Position numbers and translations under genes: made by a program
Shown here: positions 57,885 through 64,000 of the stretch, piece after piece
Position numbering within the stretch: the first letter of the stretch is position 1
Layout of the letters: each line of letters opens with the position of its first letter
Origin: Turritopsis dohrnii
Lineage: Eukaryota > Cnidaria > Hydrozoa > Anthoathecata > Oceaniidae
Direction: 5' to 3'
Length of the DNA: 64,000 nt
Assembly: GCA_027922465.2 (NCBI GenBank)
Contig: BQMF02000387.1
Span: forward strand, 142,559-206,558
The notes under the pieces: generated by a model
What the model saw: the letters and a program-made list of their open reading frames with translations, nothing else
What the model was told of the DNA's origin: nothing
Databases searched by the model: none

Positions 57885-60432
57885 AGAATTTTGACGTAAG
57901 CTGTATTTTTACGATGCATTTCTGCTGGGAATTTTTCCAATTATTTTCTTTAAGTTTTCTCTATTCTCTATGATCGAGGCAAAGCTGCAAAAATTCATCG
58001 AGTTGTTTTCGTTCCTTATTTTTGTTTGTATATGTTTTTGTTCATCTTGTTTTCCTAACATTTTTTACCAATATTGTTCCAACATTTCTTATGCAAATTA
58101 CGTTCTCATCTTTTTCATTTTTATGATCTTTGATTATTTTGCTCCTGAAGCTAGTTCACTTTCATTCGAATTATCTTCTCTGTTCCAGTCAAATATTGTG
58201 AAGACCAGAAGTACGCATATAAGCGGTTTTGGAAATGAGGAATGGTGTTTTTGCGCCCTGAAAGTGACCAGGTATTATATCAATCGCCATATCCAACTGC
58301 TCCATTCAACACCCCTTCTCTAATAGATTCAATGTTGTTATTCAATGTTGAGTGTCTTTAGGTGTTTTCCAATTCATGTTTTGTAAATTTCAATTGTAAA
58401 TATCTCAAATGAATTATTCAATGATTGATGGATTAATATGACGTTTTAGTTAAGATTCGTGCTGGCTTCAATGTTTTCTAACAATTCGATTATTTTTTAC
58501 GGACCATATGGAAGACCTTATTCCGCCAAATACCGTTCAATCGTTTTATTCACTTAGAAATTTTGTTGTTGAACTAAAAGTGACAAATTATACTACCTTT
58601 CATTAAAAAAAAACCCAACAAAATCAATGATAAATTTCGCTTACGTCATATAGCTGTTCATCATGAACAAAGTATTGTTTGTCCATCAATATAAGAGTTT
58701 CCTAATCACGTGTCCGTACAAACAGAAAATACGGATGACTTTTTTTTTCAATTTGCACGTATGTTATGAAATGTTGAATATTTTGTTAATTAATGCTAAT
58801 TGTTAATAGAACTAATTAATTTTTTTATTCTCTTTATTAATATCATTATGATAATTGTCATCATTGTGTGATGCCTGATTAAATTGATGTATCAAAAAAA
58901 TGTTTTCTTTGATTTATCTTATGGTTCTACTTCTACGATCCTCTTCCGACAAGCTCAATGTTTGGCAAAGTTGAGCTTTTTTCATTAACAAATTGTGGTA
59001 TTCTTGTTTTTGGAGAGGATATAGTTCTACATCTAAAGTTGATGTCGTTGAACCTATTTTTATGTCCTCGCACTCTGTTGTTGGCAATAATCTATTTGTT
59101 ATCTATATTCAAAGATTCCGTTTAGAATCAGAATCATTCCTTTCCAAGACCGTATTTCACCCTTCTAAAGTTTCCTCTTCCAACAAAAAATTTGATTTGA
59201 AATAATAATTTCCTTTTCTGCTAAATACCAAGCTCATCCGGAACTAATCAATCAAAATTTATCTGACAGCTCCACTTCCTACGTGGGACTCTAATAATCG
59301 AATCTTGTACACAATGTCTTTGTGTGCATACGTTATTCAAATGGAATTTAAATTACCTGTCATGTTTTACTTCCACCTCGATGTATCCGTAGGGCATTTC
59401 AATAGAGGTTGCCGAAGTAACCGGGTTTTATGCTTATGAAATAATCGAATTAGGAAAACAGAACATCAACGTATTGTCTAAAATAATGGTATGCTAGTTA
59501 CGTTTTGCTTGTTTTTTTATGAATGACCATTGTTTACAAAATCTCAAATTAAAAAAGGTGGGTAAGTAGGTGTAAAAAAAAAGGTTTATTTGCCACCTGT
59601 TCTAACTGAAGTTTTTGCCCGTGTCAAAAAAAGCAAAGGAGTTTTTTTAAACCTTGCACTCATTCCTTTGTTTATAAACATTATGCGTTACACGTTAAAT
59701 GTTATTTATCGAGTAATTTTCCTGTGAACACGAATCGCCCACATCTTGGCAAGGTAGTGTTTCTTCGTATACATCGGTTATTGGTTCTCAGGAGGCTCTT
59801 TAAAGACAATAAAATAAGGATTTCTTTTAATATACATTAGCATTTGAAAACTATTTTTTGTAAATTTTTGTTTGATTTTTAGTTCAAACAAGGATATTAG
59901 CTTGTATTATCGAGATGAAACAGAATTTGTACCAATGAAAACGTTCAAATGGTATGTTCTTGCAAGGTCATCGTCTCTTGCGATAATCATATTAAATGAT
60001 CAAGTAATTATAGTGCGTGCGTGTGTGTGTTTCAATTAGTGCTGATTGATAATGTTCAAACAAGATTTGATAATTTTCTTGTCTTGGTATTGTTTGGTTT
60101 CCTGCTTAAACGCTATGTTAAATCATGTTTGTTTTTTGTAGCACCCACGCCCCAATGAACAAAACAGAATTAATGGCTCAAGTAATTAGCGCTTTCTGTT
60201 ACAATATTGATTCCGTTGATCATTTGTTGATAAAGTGGGGGAAAGAAATCGCTTGGCAAGGATGAATTGTAAGGAAACTTTATTATACACCTCGCGTCCT
60301 TTCGACTAATCACAACACTTCCCTATTTACACGAGCTAGACATATATATACGCAAGGTGAACGCAAAATGCTGTCAGAACATTATTGGTATCTACACACA
60401 GTGCATATATAAAATAAAATTTCTTCGAGAAC
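57885..60432. other. Region downstream of the ZGLP1-like gene
   Basis: Probably includes the 3' untranslated region. A 117-codon open frame at 57970-58323 is hydrophobic and lacks any recognised domain; it looks accidental. A (GT)n run lies near 60017-60030. Nothing else is recognised before the small secreted-peptide gene. Confidence 0.4.
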
Positions 60433-61832
60433 ATGGCAAAACTTGGTAAGGCTTAGTTTATCTATCTTTAAAAAAAAGTAGCGAGATGTTATTTGCATTT
60501 TAGATAAGTTTTCTTATATATTTGCATTAGTAGCACGTGTACAGAGTTAACCAACCATATTCTTATTCTGTTTTTTTTTTTATTATTATTCTTGTAGAAT
60601 ACACACTGCTGATCTTGCTCATCATCGTTTTGGCTCAAGTTTTCTCGTTACCGGTAAGAAAATAACTTTTGGCAAACAGTAAAATATCAAGATATCTTTC
60701 TCCATGTTTATTTGCGCTGAAAGGGTTTCATTCTATTTTACCATCAGGATTTCCATGTTGAAAACGAAACAAAAGAAAATGAATTAAACCGTGGCAACGA
60801 ACTTGGATGGCATCCAGAAATTTTTTCCATTAATATCATTGCCTTTGTTTCCTTTCAAAATCGAAAACGAACAAGTCCATTAAAAAAAATCGAGATAATC
60901 TAATGATTTCTTTCTTTCGAGGAATTTATAGTTTAGTGGTTCTGTGCTCAAAGATTTGGTCTTGTCAATTTTTATAAACTCAAAAGGCGTTTAATTAAAT
61001 TAGCAACTATAACTGTTCTATCTTCTTTGAGCTCCATCTTTCCAGCCAGTGGCTCATTTCCTTTAAAACTTTGCACAGCGGGAGATGAAAGCCTGTTAAC
61101 AAAAGTATGCCCGAGATTTAAGAGAAAATATCTGATTGGCTCAAAATCCGTGATAGTTTTCAACTATCCAATAGCGCAGAAGTATGGAGAAACAACAAAC
61201 AAACTGTATTTCTCCTGATCAAAACCATTAATTGAGATTCTCAGACATGTTTTGTTTCCACTGAGTGTGAGGAATCGTCGCAGCCAAAAAAAACATTTCA
61301 AAAACCTTTTTCTTTGGGAGTTGGAGCTCAAAGAAGCAAACAAAAGTCCGTATTTTTGATCAATTTTACAGATTTTACATTTCTTCCTTATTATTTATGT
61401 AAATATATAATTTTATACACCGTTGGAAAGAAAATTTATTGCTCTAAACGAATTTACAAAGTATTTTTACTTAAAATGTAATGGTAAAAAGAAATAACGG
61501 AAAACGTTATGCAATGCATATGTGAGTAAGACGTACGTTGAGCCCTTAATTGCACTTTTTCACAAAGATACATTTAAGTCCCCTTAAATTTAAGATCATC
61601 TGCTTCTCAATTAATACTGTTTTTTCATGAATACAATTCCTCTTTCTCTTTTTAGGCCAAAAATGCCGAATGCAAATTATTCAAAAAATGTTCTAAATCA
61701 CTTGATTGTCACTCTCCTGGCAGCGATAAGAACTGTTACTGCAGACGGAAAGCTTATTGCTTCTGTCACCCTTCTCTTAAAAATTGTGTACCCGACAATA
61801 CTAGAGAGAGATTTTACTTACTGAATATTTAA
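60433..61832 (+). CDS. Small secreted eight-cysteine peptide, three exons
   Basis: Exons 60433-60445, 60598-60653 and 61656-61832 join in phase to an 81-residue precursor. The donors are G|GTAAGG and CCG|GTAAGA; the acceptors are CTTGTAG and TTTTTAG. Residues 1-23 (exons 1 and 2) are a clear signal peptide: a short MAKLEY head, a run of Leu/Ile/Val, then SLP. Exon 3 encodes a 58-residue mature region with eight cysteines spaced C-x5-C-x5-C-x8-C-x-C-x5-C-x-C-x6-C, rich in Lys/Arg, then a tail ending LLNI. AATAAA follows at about 62148. The framework does not match a family I can name. An antimicrobial, venom-type or structural disulphide peptide is possible, but the function is unknown. The exon/domain split (signal peptide separate from cysteine exon) is typical of fast-evolving secreted peptides. 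Confidence 0.75.
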
Positions 61833-62778
61833 CTTACCAAAAAGTTGAAAGTAGTTATTACAAGAAATCGCCCGCTGAGCGTCGGTTGATTTTATACAGC
61901 GTGTGTTATCCATCAAATTCAATTCCGCAAGTCGTCAACGAATACGAAATGGCTCGCGTAACTCTGCTGCACAACAATTAATCAGCAATGGCTACATAAA
62001 AACAAAATTTTATCACGACTTGTAGCCTCACTTACTGTCAACAGGTTTTATTTGTTTTGATTTTAATTTTCTTTATTTATTTGTGCTTATTTGCATTTGT
62101 AATATTTAAATCATATTTATATCCAATGAATTTATTTATTTTGAAAGGAATAAACTTCTAGCAAGCATTCTGTTTCGTTTCTGTACTAAGTAATACCTAC
62201 TCCTCCATAAGGCATACATAGCAAAAGCCTTTGAAATGAGATTGAGGGGCCTAGTGAGGAGTTTCAACATTTAAACGCAAACTCCCACGTTTCGATTCAT
62301 TCTTTAGTAGTTCATGATATCTGCATATTTGTTTTGCAAAGCTTAATATGAATGTGAAAACGACATGAGATTACAAGATCTTCATAATGTAGATATACCT
62401 TCCAGTTACTTTGCTCTGAAATTCGAAATTAGATGACAGATTCACCATAATTTGATACCCCCGTTTTAGTCTTTTATGTTTGGTGATTGAAATCAATATG
62501 ACAAGGTTTTCGTTGCAAACATTTAGCTGGTTCGAAATAGCAGATGAACTAAGGGAGCATCCATAAAATACGTAAGCATGAAATGGGATGGACATATGCA
62601 TTTTAAAACAAAAACACTTTTTATCATGCTTACAGAGGTGGGGGGAGGCCATTTACAAGCCTTGATTAACAAAATAAAATTCAAAATGGACACTTTTACT
62701 CATTAACGTGTCACTTTTACAAAACTATCATATTCGTGAGACATTTCATCCTATGTCCTTTTCTTTATATTATAGTTA

Positions 62779-62861
62779 CCCAAGTGAGCAAATTTGCTGA
62801 AAAATCAGTTAAAATAAAAATGCTCTTCATCACAGTGACTTTCTGACGATTTTGTATATGG
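62779..62861. mobile_element. MITE, CCCAGTGGGCAAA family, copy 7 (deleted)
   Basis: Left end CCCAAGTGAGCAAATTTGCTG, then AAAAATCAGTTAAA; right arm TGCTCTTCATCACAGTGACT and TGACGATTTTGTATATGG. The central part seen in other copies is deleted. Confidence 0.65.
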
Positions 62862-63074
62862 TATATGGTATATGGTCTCTCTACCATCAATATCGTCTTT
62901 TACCTCCGTCAAATGTCTCTGCTATCTTTTAAGCTTGTTTATTGTTGAAACGTACAACTTTCCAACAGTCCTTTTCTTGAATACGTCACTCCATTTTTAA
63001 AAACATAGCCTCGTTTCAAATCAAAGTAATAATAATAACAAAATGACAAAAAGACATAATTAAGGTTAAGAGTC

Positions 63075-63245
63075 ATAAAATTTTATCATCTCCATCATTA
63101 TGCACAAATTTTATTATTTTCTATCATGATACACAAATTTTATTATCTCCATCATGATTCACATTTTATTATCTCCATCATGACACATAAATTTTATCAT
63201 CTCCATCATGAAACACATTTTATCATCTCCATCATGATATACAGG
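63075..63245. repeat. Tandem array of TTTTATYATCTCCATCATGA units
   Basis: About six units of 26-35 bp share the core TTTTATTATCTCCATCATGA or TTTTATCATCTCCATCATGA followed by an ACACA spacer. Unit length varies because the linker expands and contracts. Confidence 0.8.
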
Positions 63246-63433
63246 AATGAAATAAGTAAGAAACGATCCAAAGATCAGAAGTGATTTGTTAAAAAGGTTT
63301 ATTCATGTGCGTCGTCTTCGTTGAATTATCTGAACCTCTTGATTGTTACAAGAGAAATATTTTCACCTCAGCAGCCGTGAATTTTATTCAAAACCAAAAC
63401 ATATTTGCTGGAAATATTTTGAAAATCTGAATT

Positions 63434-63725
63434 ATGATGTTTGCAGGACTTTGTAAAAATTTTCGATTTGCGTCATATGATGATGAAAGCTCGTCATCAC
63501 CGGTGGACCAACAAGACGCTTGTAAGGTATTTTCTGATAACATTCATGTACAAAAAATAAAACGCTTGGATATTTTCTAAGATATCTTAGAGATATAGAA
63601 AAGTCAATTGTTTTTCAACTTGCATAAAAGAACAGACCAAATCTAAAATTCAGTATCTGCAGGATATTCCAAAAGTGAAAGAAAGAAGGACTAAGCAGGG
63701 ACGCTTTAACATATCCTTGATCTAA
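63434..63725 (+). CDS. Possible small two-exon gene or terminal exons, function unknown
   Basis: Exon A (63434-63526, donor AAG|GTATTT) and exon B (63663-63725, acceptor CTGCAG, stop TAA at 63723) join in phase to 51 residues. The product has an acidic/Ser-rich stretch (DDESSSSPVDQQ) and a basic tail (KVKERRTKQGRFNISLI). Alternatively, TTTGCAG at about 63445 is an acceptor and these are the last two exons of a gene starting upstream. RFNI fits the R-F-x-V/I pattern bound by OSR1/SPAK kinases, but such short motifs arise by chance. No homologue is recognised. Confidence 0.35.
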
Positions 63726-63737
63726 TTTGTCATAAAT

Positions 63738-64000
63738 CTTCCACAAACTTAAAATCAGCACTATTGAATTGTTCATTTAAATTTTTCATAAAATTGAAAC
63801 CACTTTCAAATTTTGGCCCAAATTAGTTTCAAAATGACTGACAAATTCTAATTGAGCGCTATGAAATTGTTCAAGCGTAAATTGTCAGAAAAATCGACCC
63901 TCTTCTTCAAATTTTGGTCCATGTTTGGCCTGACATTCCCTTTTCTACCGAATCATGAAAAATGATTCACTAATTCAAAATCACTACTATTAAATTGTTC
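63738..64000. repeat. Degenerate ~110-bp direct repeats, cut by the window end
   Basis: CACTATTGAATTGTTC at about 63760, GCTATGAAATTGTTC at about 63857 and CTACTATTAAATTGTTC at the window end recur at roughly 110-bp spacing, together with CAAATTTTGGCCCA / CAAATTTTGGTCCA blocks. This suggests a tandem repeat extending to the right. Confidence 0.5.

Larger units (their letters stand above)
61833..63433. other. 3' region of the secreted-peptide gene and spacer
   Basis: Includes the AATAAA at about 62148 and a stretch at 62550-62655 with a hairpin (GTAAGCATGA / TCATGCTTAC) that resembles the end of a repeat element. It also holds the MITE copy at 62779 and the tandem array at 63075-63245. No exon is recognised. 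Confidence 0.4.

Noticed and set aside
57970..58323. 117-codon open frame downstream of the ZGLP1-like gene
   Set aside because: Low-complexity hydrophobic composition, no recognisable domain, and it lies in the probable 3' untranslated region.
1..64000. CRISPR arrays, operons, riboswitches and prokaryotic promoters
   Set aside because: The window is eukaryotic, with spliced genes. The tandem repeats present are minisatellites without unique spacers.

Overview
This is a 64 kb piece of an animal (metazoan) nuclear genome. It is AT-rich, its genes are split by short GT-AG introns, and the intervening DNA is packed with small transposable elements. The gene set (MAP3K4, CRYZL1, GAREM, an MPP8-like chromodomain/ankyrin protein, GSAP, a ZGLP1-like GATA-finger protein) is shared with vertebrates. 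The intron-rich structure and TE content suggest an invertebrate, possibly an early-branching one such as a cnidarian. The species cannot be named from sequence alone, and all gene identities come from recognising protein motifs by eye.

Layout. 1-305: tRNA-derived SINE. 306-2070: GATC-rich palindromic tandem arrays. 2071-11993 (+): the C-terminal two-thirds of MAP3K4 in about 19 exons ending in a complete kinase domain; a Harbinger relic and several MITEs sit in its introns. 13349-18566 (+): complete CRYZL1 in 14 exons with phase-consistent junctions, including a 21-nt microexon. 20440-23085 (-): intronless GAREM-like adaptor with a CABIT domain, GRB2-binding-type motifs and, unusually, two SAM-like modules. 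23.1-29.4 kb: gene-poor, with a SINE and foldback elements. 29428-36870 (-): MPP8-like gene (chromodomain, long acidic/basic linker, ankyrin repeats) in about 12 exons; its last exon contains a 30-bp in-frame tandem array that copies a 5' splice site. 36.9-50.2 kb: a transposon graveyard with long foldbacks, a TTAA-flanked piggyBac element whose transposase has two frameshifts, a broken LINE reverse transcriptase and a BEL/Pao-type integrase fragment. 50315-53053 (+): intronless GSAP homologue. 55763-57884 (+): two-exon ZGLP1-like GATA-finger gene. 60433-61832 (+): a three-exon gene for a small secreted eight-cysteine peptide. 63434-63725: a possible small two-exon gene at the right end.

How it fits together. 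The genes do not form one pathway. MAP3K4 and GAREM both belong to MAPK signalling, and MPP8 is the chromatin reader of the HUSH complex, which silences retroelements, but their neighbourhood looks incidental. The most notable observations are: the splice-donor minisatellite in the MPP8-like gene; a Tyr-to-Cys change in its chromodomain aromatic cage; a MITE family with at least seven copies here (TIR CCCAGTGGGCAAA); the second SAM module of the GAREM-like protein; the hidden cysteine-rich secreted peptide; and several well-delimited mobile elements with recognisable target-site duplications.
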